A stretch of DNA of 5,855 bases from NCBI GenBank assembly GCA_003151215.1, contig PLXB01000115.1:1-5855 (forward strand), read 5' to 3'. This document shows, piece after piece, positions 1 through 5,649 of this stretch. The position numbers and the translations under genes are program-made. The first letter of the stretch is position 1; each line of letters opens with the position of its first letter. The notes below the pieces were generated by a model. That model ran no database searches and was not told where the DNA came from. It saw only the letters and a list, made by a program, of their open reading frames with translations. The stretch is from Ignavibacteriota bacterium (lineage in GTDB: Bacteria; Bacteroidota; Kapaibacteriia; Palsa-1295).

Positions 1-2
1 CC

Positions 3-596
3 CGTAAACATGCTTTTATCGAAAGAATCGGAGCAGAATGCAAGGCATTAGATGTCCCATTTTTCCTTGAACCACTTGCATATGATGATACGATGGATGA
101 AAAAGGATTTGAATTTGCGAAAGTCAAGCCGAAATATGTAAAAGCATATATGAAAGAATTTTCGAAGGACAGATACGGCGTTGATATTCTTAAAGTTGAA
201 GTTCCGGTGAACATGAAATATGTTTCGGGCACACAAGCCTATAACGGAAGTGAATCGGCATATACGAAAGAAGAAGCAATGAAGCTATTTAAAGAAGCTT
301 CCGATTCTGCGACCAAGCCATTTATTTATCTCTCTGCGGGAGTCACCGATGATATTTTCCGCGAGACAATCCAACTTGCCGGTGAAAGCGGTTCGAACTT
401 CAGCGGCGTCCTCTGTGGCAGAGCAACATGGCAGGATGGTATTGCGATCTTCGGTTCACAAGGGAAAGAGGCGCTCGAAATATGGTTATCAGATCGTGGA
501 GTTGCAAATATCAAAGCGCTCAATGACGTTGTCTTAAAGTATGCAAAGCCCTGGACGACGATCTACGGCGGAAAAGAAAATTTGGAGATCGTCTGA
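3..596 (+). CDS. lacD: Tagatose-1,6-bisphosphate aldolase (LacD family), 3' part only
   Basis: The 5' end lies outside the window; the reading frame is open from base 3 and ends at TGA 594-596, giving 197 visible residues. LacD proteins have about 325, so roughly 130-140 N-terminal residues are missing. The family is a class I (Schiff-base) aldolase that splits tagatose 1,6-bisphosphate into dihydroxyacetone phosphate and glyceraldehyde 3-phosphate in the cytoplasm. Family blocks seen in order: HAFIERIGAEC (9-41), PFFLEPLAYDD (57-89), AKVKP, DILKVEVPVN, YLSAGV and GVLCGRATW, then a KPW motif close to the C terminus. The Lys of LKVEVP (codon 192-194) aligns with the Schiff-base lysine (Lys205 in streptococcal LacD), and the Glu of FFLEP (codon 69-71) with the catalytic Glu163, so the enzyme looks active. 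There is one residue fewer between them than in the Gram-positive enzymes. The role may be in tagatose/galactose catabolism, or broader sugar-bisphosphate cleavage, since LacD is known to be unselective. No other lac or sugar gene is visible. Confidence 0.93.
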   Translation, partial: RKHAFIERIGAECKALDVPFFLEPLAYDDTMDEKGFEFAKVKPKYVKAYMKEFSKDRYGVDILKVEVPVNMKYVSGTQAYNGSESAYTKEEAMKLFKEASDSATKPFIYLSAGVTDDIFRETIQLAGESGSNFSGVLCGRATWQDGIAIFGSQGKEALEIWLSDRGVANIKALNDVVLKYAKPWTTIYGGKENLEIV

Positions 597-614
597 AATT
601 GAGATCCGTATTCT

Positions 615-3600
615 CTATTTGCTTACCATCATCTTCTTCACTACCGGCTTCGCTGTTCCTGCTTGGAATTCGTAGAAGTAAACTCCACTTGAACCGACCA
701 TTGAGGCATCTATTTTTGTCGTATATCTTCCCTGGCTGAAAAGCATGTTATCGACCGGGCGTCCGATTTCGCGACCCGAAACATCTAAGATGCGAATCGT
801 CACCGCAGTATTATCGGAGCCGATATCGAAGGGAATAAGCGTTTCATTATTTGCGGTCTTCGAACCAAAAGGATTCGGCATATTTTGATCAACCATATTT
901 GCCGTTGCCGTTCCGGATTCCAGATGGGTATCTCCGCAGATCGAATCAACGACCAGTTCACCGTCGAAAACCAGTGGGTTCAACTCCGTGCGCAAGGGAA
1001 AACTAAACTGCTTTTGTAAGAGCGGAGTTTTGGAACCCGGAGCATCGTTATCATGTGGTTTGAATTTCATCCGCAACAGCGACCCTGCCTTACCCAATGG
1101 TGCTGAAGTACCTTGAAGCTCGTACGTAAACGTGCCGGGCAGATCGGCAGCATTCGCTATGAGTTTCCAATTTCCGAGCTGCTCTAACATTGCCCCGGTA
1201 AGAACTCCGGTACGATCAAGATCGAAAAGAGTCGCATCATAGGTAATCACGCCTTTGAGATCGAGGATATTCAGCGAATCAGGCAGATCGGTCATCAAAC
1301 GAAGGCACGGATAGACAACATCTCCGATGCGAGCCCGCAAATTATCCATACGAAGATCAACTTTGATCGGCTCAATATCCTGCTCAATGAGTGTGATACT
1401 AAATTTTGAACTATCATCGAGTGTAAAAACAATTTGTGCAGTGCGCTGAGCTGCCTGATAGGGAGGCGTTGCGATAAAATCTACCGTGAACAAATTCGAA
1501 CTATCTTCCAACAGCATGAATTGCTGCGGAATGTTTCGCAATGTAAAATCTCCTTTATTCGGACCGGTAACATCGACCTTGACCACAGAAAGAAACCAAT
1601 TACCGGCATCTTTCAATGTGAACGATCGCGAGTCGGTATAACCCGGGAAAAGCGTTCCGAAATCAATTACGGTGTCAGAGAATTGCGGAACCGGCGCAGC
1701 GCCGATGCCCGTAATATACGTTGTATAACTACTATCTTTGACATCCTTCCCCGATGCAACGAATTGGGCACTGAACGATCCGATAACCTGAGGCTGGAAG
1801 ACAATATTGACGGGGTATAGCAATGTTTGCGGCATCATGATGATCGGACCGGATGCCGGCAAAGCAGTGAAAGTACTTCCGGGTGCAGTTGTTATAAGAG
1901 CCAGACTATCCGCCGTAAGAGTATTGCGTGATGTGTTGACAATATGCACGGTGTCTGTTACCGCAGGTGTTCCAATGCGGACTTTGCCAAAATTCAGAGA
2001 ATCCTGATCGAGAACAAGTGTCGGAGATTCATCATAGCCGTTAAGCTTCACAATTCCCTGTGTACTATCATCAAAAGTAAAGATAATATCGGCAGTATGA
2101 TAGACGATGGTCTTCGTAGGAGTAAACGTTACACTATACGTTGAATATTGTGTTTCCGGAATTGTATCGGCTGATTGGGATATCTGTCCGCCGATCTTCC
2201 TATACGTAAACTCATCGGCATTCTTGCCGATAAGCTCGATCTTTACTGCGGTCAGATCCCAGTCTCCGGTATCGAGAAGTTCAAAAGTCAGCGGCTTGGA
2301 AGTATTGAGCAGCACGATTCCGAAATCAATAAGATTGGTTGAGAACTCCGGCAGAGGCGCAGCGCCTTGGCCGCGAAGCTGGATAGAATCGGTTTTGATA
2401 TCACCGCCGAATGCATGAAGCCACCCCGAAAATATTCCCCGTGTCAAAGGAAAGAAATCAACTTGAACGCTATCTTTTAATTGAGGCTTCACTGCAGGCA
2501 GCGTATCAATGACGGAAAAAACATTTGCAGATGAAGTTGCCGTGATCGTACCTACCGATAACGCTACATTCGAACCATTACGGAAAACTGCCGGCTCCTG
2601 AGAATGCGTTTTAATACGATGTTTACCAAAATCCACCGAGCTCTGTGCAAATTGTAAATATTGCGCTTCTTCGATCGCCTGAAGCGGAATGCAATCACTT
2701 GTTCCGTCATCATAATAAACGCATAGGGTTGCCTGATGTACCGCACCTGTCAGTGCATCGGTTACAAAACGAACTTCGATATCGATCGTCGAATCGGGAT
2801 CTATCGAAAACGGAGGAATTGGAGTAGTGCCTATTGGCTTCCAGATGATATTGAAATCTCCGGCATTGGGACCGATGATTTTTATATCGACGACATTGAG
2901 AGCTAAATCTCCTGAATCTTTAAGTATTGTATAAAGTGTATCCGGTACATTTGAGGGAACAATGCCGTAATTTACCGGTGACGGATTGAAAACTGCCTTT
3001 GCAGTTGCACCAATTCCGGTAAGTTGAACAGAGTCCTGCTTGTTATTTGCCGTAATATATGCCCAAGCCGTTGCCGGTCCCGATTGCAGAGGCGCAAATG
3101 TACAGACCAAAGGGATCTTCCTTCCGGGATCGACAGAACCGATCCAGCCTACTTCCTTAAAAAATAGTCCGGGGCGAACATCTTCTTCCTGCAAAGAGAC
3201 AGAGGTAAGCGTGCTGAGAGTCGTATTCAGATAGGAAACCGTATCCGTTTTCGAAGCACCGATTTTCACTTTCCCGAAATCATGGAATAATGGCGAGATA
3301 TGAAGTTCCGGCTGGATCTCTGTTCCGATCAGACGAATAGTATCGATTGTATTATCGTCATAGACCAATTCAAAATATGCTAAGATATGCAGGCTATCCT
3401 GACCCGTTCCCGGATGAAAGAACACCGTAAATATTCTGCTGGAATCGGGTTCGAGATTAAACTCCGTATCGGGCGGGCTGAAAGTAAATACCGATTTGAA
3501 TGTGCCGGATATGCGGGCAAGGATGACCGATACAGTCCAGTTACCTTGATTTGTCAGAGTAATTGTGCTCGAATTAGTATTGCCGTTATAGACAATGCCA

Positions 3601-4826
3601 AAATCGAGAAGACCATTTTTCTGAGGGACTAACACCGGAACCGGTGCAGCTCCTTCGCCCGTAAGTTGAACAGAATCCGGAGGGACGTTATCCCCGCGGA
3701 CTTGCAAAACTCCCTGATATTGTACTCGTTGCGTCGGACTAAATATCGTTCGTAACTGTCCGATACTTCCGGCAGTAACGCCGCTCGGCAATACAGTCTG
3801 CGGAGAAAAAGCGAAAGCGGTTGGCGGAGGAGTCGGCTGGTATTGCTGGTAGTGCGTACTGGTATTAATGTTAAGATCCGTATTGCCGCTGGCATTCGAT
3901 ATCTGGGTAAAACCGACTTTCGGATATCCGATACGAACCTTTCCGAAGTCTATCTGAGGCGGCCCGACTCCAAAAGATGGTGCAATTCCCAACCCCGTCA
4001 ATGTCACAATAGTGAGTCTGCTGATCGGATCGGCATTATGCGAATAAATATGAAGTTCTGCATTGATCGTACCGCGAACGCTTGGCGAGAATGTGACGCG
4101 AAGTTCATTCGTCGTTTCGGTCAGCAATGTGAAGCGGTTATTGTGCTCGGAAAGAAAAGTATAATCGCCAAGACCGGCAGCATCGACGACGGAGATACTA
4201 TCTATTTGTAAAGGGTCGAGTCCGTAACTTGCCAGTGAATCCAGAAGCGATTTTGACGTTCCGATAAGCACGGTCTTAAAATTTAAATTGAGATATTGCA
4301 CTGCAATACCTGCGGTCCAGCGGGCAAGTTTTACCGTAAGCGCACCTGTTGCCCTTGGATAATCGGCAGCTTTATCCGCCCGAATGCGGAATAAAAAATT
4401 ATTCCCCTGGCTTGGAGTACGGTTCGTATAAATATGATTTGACTGGTAAGAATTCTCAAGTGAAACGAATGGCGTTTCATTCAAGACAGGAATCGTTGTT
4501 ACGGTGAGTGCAAAGGTATGAGCCTTTCCCCCATAGGTCGGGGGGTTTTGTGCCTCAGGGATAAGATTGGTGCCGTCAATCTGATACGTATATGCTCCAT
4601 CCGATCCGAAGGTTGTCGTTCCGTCATTCTCAGTGAACGTGCCCGATGGCGATATCCACATGTCTATCCCACCGGCATTAAGCTGTATCTTGCTTTTTAC
4701 ATACGTTTGTTGATTTGCAGGAACGGTGACCGTATCGCGCGGAGTCGGGATTCGCCAGGCTTGGCTAAAAGAATTTGTCGCGGTCAGAACGAAAATAAAA
4801 AGGGCGGCAAAAAATAACCGGTGCAT
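615..4826 (-). CDS. Giant secreted choice-of-anchor D repeat protein with cohesin-like domain and T9SS type A sorting domain
   Basis: The frame is open from an ATG at 4880, but I prefer the ATG at 4826: it puts a standard signal peptide (Met-His-Arg, hydrophobic core, SFSQA) at the very N terminus, giving 1403 residues. The upstream ATG would add 18 polar residues before it. Neither start has a well-spaced Shine-Dalgarno; a GGAG lies 17 bases before the preferred one. Residue numbers here count from the 4880 ATG. Seen in order: signal peptide 19-41; unassigned region 42-195; a divergent choice-of-anchor D domain about 196-299; four A-B pairs of such domains 303-1169; a cohesin-like beta domain 1171-1313; a T9SS sorting domain 1332-1421. 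A-type domains start with a (D/N)FGK(V/H)(R/K)I motif, B-type domains with (D/N)(F/Y)G followed by IV or TL. These beta-sandwich domains are generally scaffolding or binding modules; there is no recognisable catalytic domain. I infer export through Sec and T9SS and an elongated surface or matrix protein with unknown ligand. The gene converges on lacD and lies downstream of the GNAT gene behind a terminator. Confidence 0.93.
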   Translation of the reverse strand: MHRLFFAALFIFVLTATNSFSQAWRIPTPRDTVTVPANQQTYVKSKIQLNAGGIDMWISPSGTFTENDGTTTFGSDGAYTYQIDGTNLIPEAQNPPTYGGKAHTFALTVTTIPVLNETPFVSLENSYQSNHIYTNRTPSQGNNFLFRIRADKAADYPRATGALTVKLARWTAGIAVQYLNLNFKTVLIGTSKSLLDSLASYGLDPLQIDSISVVDAAGLGDYTFLSEHNNRFTLLTETTNELRVTFSPSVRGTINAELHIYSHNADPISRLTIVTLTGLGIAPSFGVGPPQIDFGKVRIGYPKVGFTQISNASGNTDLNINTSTHYQQYQPTPPPTAFAFSPQTVLPSGVTAGSIGQLRTIFSPTQRVQYQGVLQVRGDNVPPDSVQLTGEGAAPVPVLVPQKNGLLDFGIVYNGNTNSSTITLTNQGNWTVSVILARISGTFKSVFTFSPPDTEFNLEPDSSRIFTVFFHPGTGQDSLHILAYFELVYDDNTIDTIRLIGTEIQPELHISPLFHDFGKVKIGASKTDTVSYLNTTLSTLTSVSLQEEDVRPGLFFKEVGWIGSVDPGRKIPLVCTFAPLQSGPATAWAYITANNKQDSVQLTGIGATAKAVFNPSPVNYGIVPSNVPDTLYTILKDSGDLALNVVDIKIIGPNAGDFNIIWKPIGTTPIPPFSIDPDSTIDIEVRFVTDALTGAVHQATLCVYYDDGTSDCIPLQAIEEAQYLQFAQSSVDFGKHRIKTHSQEPAVFRNGSNVALSVGTITATSSANVFSVIDTLPAVKPQLKDSVQVDFFPLTRGIFSGWLHAFGGDIKTDSIQLRGQGAAPLPEFSTNLIDFGIVLLNTSKPLTFELLDTGDWDLTAVKIELIGKNADEFTYRKIGGQISQSADTIPETQYSTYSVTFTPTKTIVYHTADIIFTFDDSTQGIVKLNGYDESPTLVLDQDSLNFGKVRIGTPAVTDTVHIVNTSRNTLTADSLALITTAPGSTFTALPASGPIIMMPQTLLYPVNIVFQPQVIGSFSAQFVASGKDVKDSSYTTYITGIGAAPVPQFSDTVIDFGTLFPGYTDSRSFTLKDAGNWFLSVVKVDVTGPNKGDFTLRNIPQQFMLLEDSSNLFTVDFIATPPYQAAQRTAQIVFTLDDSSKFSITLIEQDIEPIKVDLRMDNLRARIGDVVYPCLRLMTDLPDSLNILDLKGVITYDATLFDLDRTGVLTGAMLEQLGNWKLIANAADLPGTFTYELQGTSAPLGKAGSLLRMKFKPHDNDAPGSKTPLLQKQFSFPLRTELNPLVFDGELVVDSICGDTHLESGTATANMVDQNMPNPFGSKTANNETLIPFDIGSDNTAVTIRILDVSGREIGRPVDNMLFSQGRYTTKIDASMVGSSGVYFYEFQAGTAKPVVKKMMVSK
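618..887 (-). other. T9SS type A C-terminal sorting domain
   Basis: The last 90 residues (1332-1421) begin with QNMPNPFG, the typical entry motif of the Por secretion tail family. They continue with IPFDI, a VTIRILDVSGREIG strand (the V.I.I.D..G..V block), a QGRYTTKIDASMVGSSGVYFYEF block (G.Y....D.S.L..GVYFY) and a final KPVVKKMMVSK. These match the conserved strands of type A sorting domains, which direct Sec-exported proteins across the outer membrane through the type IX system and are normally cut off on the surface. No T9SS machinery gene lies in the window. Confidence 0.92.
942..1370 (-). other. Cohesin-like beta domain of the giant protein
   Basis: Residues about 1171-1313 differ from the repeat array. 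They read VDLRMDNLRARIGD, then a predicted strand LDLKGVITYDATLFDLD, then GVLTG, a tryptophan-containing strand, FTYELQGTSAPL, GSLLRMKFK and a final NPLVFDGELVVDS. The order (weak strand with GD, a G-x-x-x-x-Y-D-x-x-x-x-x strand, a G-x-x-L-x-x-x-x-F strand, and a closing (D)GE(L) hairpin) is that of cohesin-type domains, which in cellulosomes bind dockerins and elsewhere occur as general surface modules. The assignment is by pattern only. No dockerin repeat is visible in the window. Confidence 0.5.
1374..3974 (-). repeat. Protein-level array of eight choice-of-anchor D domains in four A-B pairs
   Basis: A-type motifs (DFGKVRIG, DFGKVKIG, DFGKHRI, NFGKVRIG) start at residues 311, 534, 750 and 963. 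B-type motifs (DFGIV, NYGIV, DFGIV, DFGTL) start at 426, 637, 852 and 1073. The spacing between like domains is 211-223 residues, about 650 bases. Each A domain ends in a TG.GAAP.P-like junction (TGEGAAPVP, TGIGATAKA, RGQGAAPLP, TGIGAAPVP). B domains carry a (G/S)(N/D)(W/L) turn, mostly followed by a GPN..DF-like segment, and end near a DD(N/G/S)(T/S) turn. Approximate limits on the window: A1 3651-3974, B1 3321-3650, A2 2997-3314, B2 2670-2996, A3 2361-2666, B3 2034-2360, A4 1701-2027, B4 1374-1700. Choice-of-anchor D and ASH domains are immunoglobulin-like beta sandwiches; the pair, not the single domain, appears to have been the duplicated unit. Confidence 0.8.
3984..4295 (-). other. Divergent N-terminal choice-of-anchor D domain (domain 0)
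   Basis: Residues about 196-299 (numbered from the 4880 ATG) follow the outline of the other domains. A hydrophobic strand with LNFKTVLIGTSKS replaces the usual DFGKVRIG. Then come a polar turn and a DSISVVD strand, an FSPSVRGTINAELHIYS segment typical of the second half of the fold, and a closing TLTGLGIAP like the TGxGAAP junctions further on. The glycine of FGxV is replaced by lysine, so a profile search may miss it. It sits directly before the first regular pair and has no B-type partner. Confidence 0.6.
4758..4826 (-). other. Sec signal peptide of the giant T9SS protein
   Basis: From the ATG at 4826 the first 23 residues are a short basic start (MHR), a hydrophobic core of about 13 residues (LFFAALFIFVLTA) and a polar stretch ending SFSQA, followed by Trp-Arg-Ile-Pro. 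The likely signal peptidase I cut is after SQA; after SFS is possible. A Sec signal is required for T9SS cargo, which agrees with the sorting domain at the other end. The peptide was judged by eye, not by a predictor. Confidence 0.8.
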
Positions 4827-4898
4827 GACAGGGAATAGGAAATCTCCGACGTTGTTATGAATGCGGTTTCCGCTATGCATGATACGAGTTGATATACT

Positions 4899-4932
4899 GC
4901 AATATTGCCCGATTAATGATCGTCAAGCCAAA
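4899..4932 (-). promoter_or_regulatory. Possible promoter of the giant gene
   Basis: Reading leftwards between the terminator and the giant gene there is TTGACG (4921-4926) and TATTGC (4899-4904), 16 bases apart. This is a fair -35 with a weak -10. A TTTG (4929-4932) followed by CAATATTG also partly resembles the -33/-7 boxes of Bacteroidota promoters. Transcription from here would give a leader of about 65 bases before the ATG at 4826 and only about 12 before the ATG at 4880. The call rests on position and partial matches only. Confidence 0.25.
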
Positions 4933-4937
4933 CAAGC

Positions 4938-4969
4938 AAAAAAACGAGGTCGTTCAACGAACGATCTCG
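4938..4969 (-). terminator. Rho-independent terminator after the GNAT gene
   Basis: On the - strand an 11-base arm (CGAGATCGTTC, 4959-4969), a three-base loop (4956-4958) and the matching arm (GAACGACCTCG, 4945-4955) form a hairpin with a single A-C mismatch, followed at once by seven T residues (4938-4944). On the + strand the same stem has a G-U pair instead but no T run, so it is directed leftwards. It lies 68 bases past the GNAT stop codon and before the giant gene, which separates the two transcripts. Confidence 0.85.
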
Positions 4970-4992
4970 CGTAGAAAGAATATTGTTGTCAC

Positions 4993-5009
4993 GGGCAAAG
5001 CTTTTGCCC
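4993..5009. repeat. Short perfect inverted repeat between GNAT and the terminator
   Basis: GGGCAAA (4993-4999) and TTTGCCC (5003-5009) form a perfect 7-base stem with a three-base loop, 28 bases past the GNAT stop codon. No T run follows on the - strand, and on the + strand only a short CTTATAAG follows, so it is not a convincing terminator by itself. In the leftward GNAT transcript it precedes the terminator hairpin and may protect the 3' end or assist termination. Confidence 0.5.
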
Positions 5010-5037
5010 TTATAAGAACACGGCAAACTCCGTTTTG

Positions 5038-5610
5038 TTACAGTACAGGAATACTTAATTTTGAACGTGGGACCGAAGTGCTTTGAAATATGGCGTCTAC
5101 CGGTTTTTTGGGCTTTTCGAGGGCATAAAGGGCCACATCCTTATTATAAAATCTATTGCGGCCGGAGTAAACCATTCCGATCTTTTCCATAACGCGGGTC
5201 GAAGCCTTATTCTCTTCGAGGGCGATGGCAACGATCCTATCCAACCCCCATTCGCCGAATGCCGTTCGGAGAACTTGCATCGACGCTTCTGTTGCATATC
5301 CCTTGCCCCAGGCGCCGGGAAGCAGCATATAACCGAGTTCGATAAGTCCGCTCTCTTCAAGAGGCTGTAAGCCGCATCTGCCGATAAATCGCTTTTCTTT
5401 CCGTTCGAAAAGGGCAAACATGCCATACTCCGATTCTTCGAAACGGCTCATCATTTTTTCGAGGGATTTCCGGGTTTCTTCAAAAGTCCGCGGAACGCCG
5501 CCGGAGATATATTTCATTACCTGAGGATCGCTATACAGGGAGTAAAGATCATTCAGATCGCTTTGGGCGAAGGGGCGCATCAGCAGACGAGGCGTTACAA
5601 GATGTTTCAT
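5038..5610 (-). CDS. GNAT family N-acetyltransferase (RimJ/RimL, Acetyltransf_3 type)
   Basis: From the ATG at 5610 to TAA at 5038-5040 the product has 190 residues, close to the usual size of RimJ/RimL-type enzymes. An in-frame TTG at 5649 would add 13 residues, but the family start motif TPRLLMRPF already lies at residues 6-14 of the ATG form, so I chose the ATG. Visible family features are TPRLLMRPF, IELGYMLLPGAWGKGYATEA (about 90-109), and ENKASTRVMEKIGM (about 133-146). The second contains the G-x-G-x-A acetyl-CoA pyrophosphate loop on motif A; the third is the conserved N-x-A-S-x-x-V-x-x-K-x-G block of motif B. The fold ends near VALYALEKPK, and about 22 more residues follow that I cannot assign. 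Members acetylate protein N termini, small molecules or antibiotics; the substrate cannot be told here. It is a cytoplasmic protein. Neither start shows a clear Shine-Dalgarno. It appears to be a single-gene unit ending at the terminator downstream. Confidence 0.92.
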   Translation of the reverse strand: MKHLVTPRLLMRPFAQSDLNDLYSLYSDPQVMKYISGGVPRTFEETRKSLEKMMSRFEESEYGMFALFERKEKRFIGRCGLQPLEESGLIELGYMLLPGAWGKGYATEASMQVLRTAFGEWGLDRIVAIALEENKASTRVMEKIGMVYSGRNRFYNKDVALYALEKPKKPVDAIFQSTSVPRSKLSIPVL

Positions 5611-5612
5611 AC

Positions 5613-5642
5613 GGGGGCTTACGAATCGGTTAAAGGACCCCC
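5613..5642 (-). promoter_or_regulatory. Hairpin abutting the GNAT start codon
   Basis: In the leftward transcript GGGGG (5638-5642) can pair with CCCCC (5613-5617), which ends two bases before the ATG at 5610. Inside, CTTTA and TAAG can add four more pairs with a one-base bulge, leaving a loop of about nine bases. If formed, the stem would cover the ribosome landing area. It may be chance; if translation started at the TTG (5649), the hairpin would lie within the coding sequence. Confidence 0.3.
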
Positions 5643-5649
5643 GATCCAA

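Noticed and set aside
557..593. Perfect 8-base inverted repeat (GACGATCT / AGATCGTC) at the 3' end of lacD, considered as a terminator for the convergent genes.
   Set aside because: The loop is 21 bases and there is no T run on either strand. A match of this length within about 40 bases can occur by chance, so no terminator was called in the 18-base gap between the two stop codons.
3839..3852. Proline/glutamine-rich stretch (YQQYQPTPPPT region) in domain A1, considered as a linker or a short tandem repeat.
   Set aside because: It is short, fits a loop insertion within the A1 domain, and has no regular DNA repeat unit.
1434..4817. Several open frames of 60-128 codons on the + strand and in another - frame inside the giant gene.
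   Set aside because: They lie wholly within a clear 1400-residue coding frame, show no recognisable domain, and have compositions expected of out-of-frame reading.
4889..5086. A 65-codon + strand frame in the gap between the giant gene and GNAT.
   Set aside because: It runs through the terminator hairpin and the second inverted repeat, overlaps the GNAT 3' end, and has no recognisable motif.
5083..5426. Overlapping open frames of 95 (+) and 109 (-) codons within the GNAT gene.
   Set aside because: The GNAT frame carries the family motifs across the same bases; the others show none.
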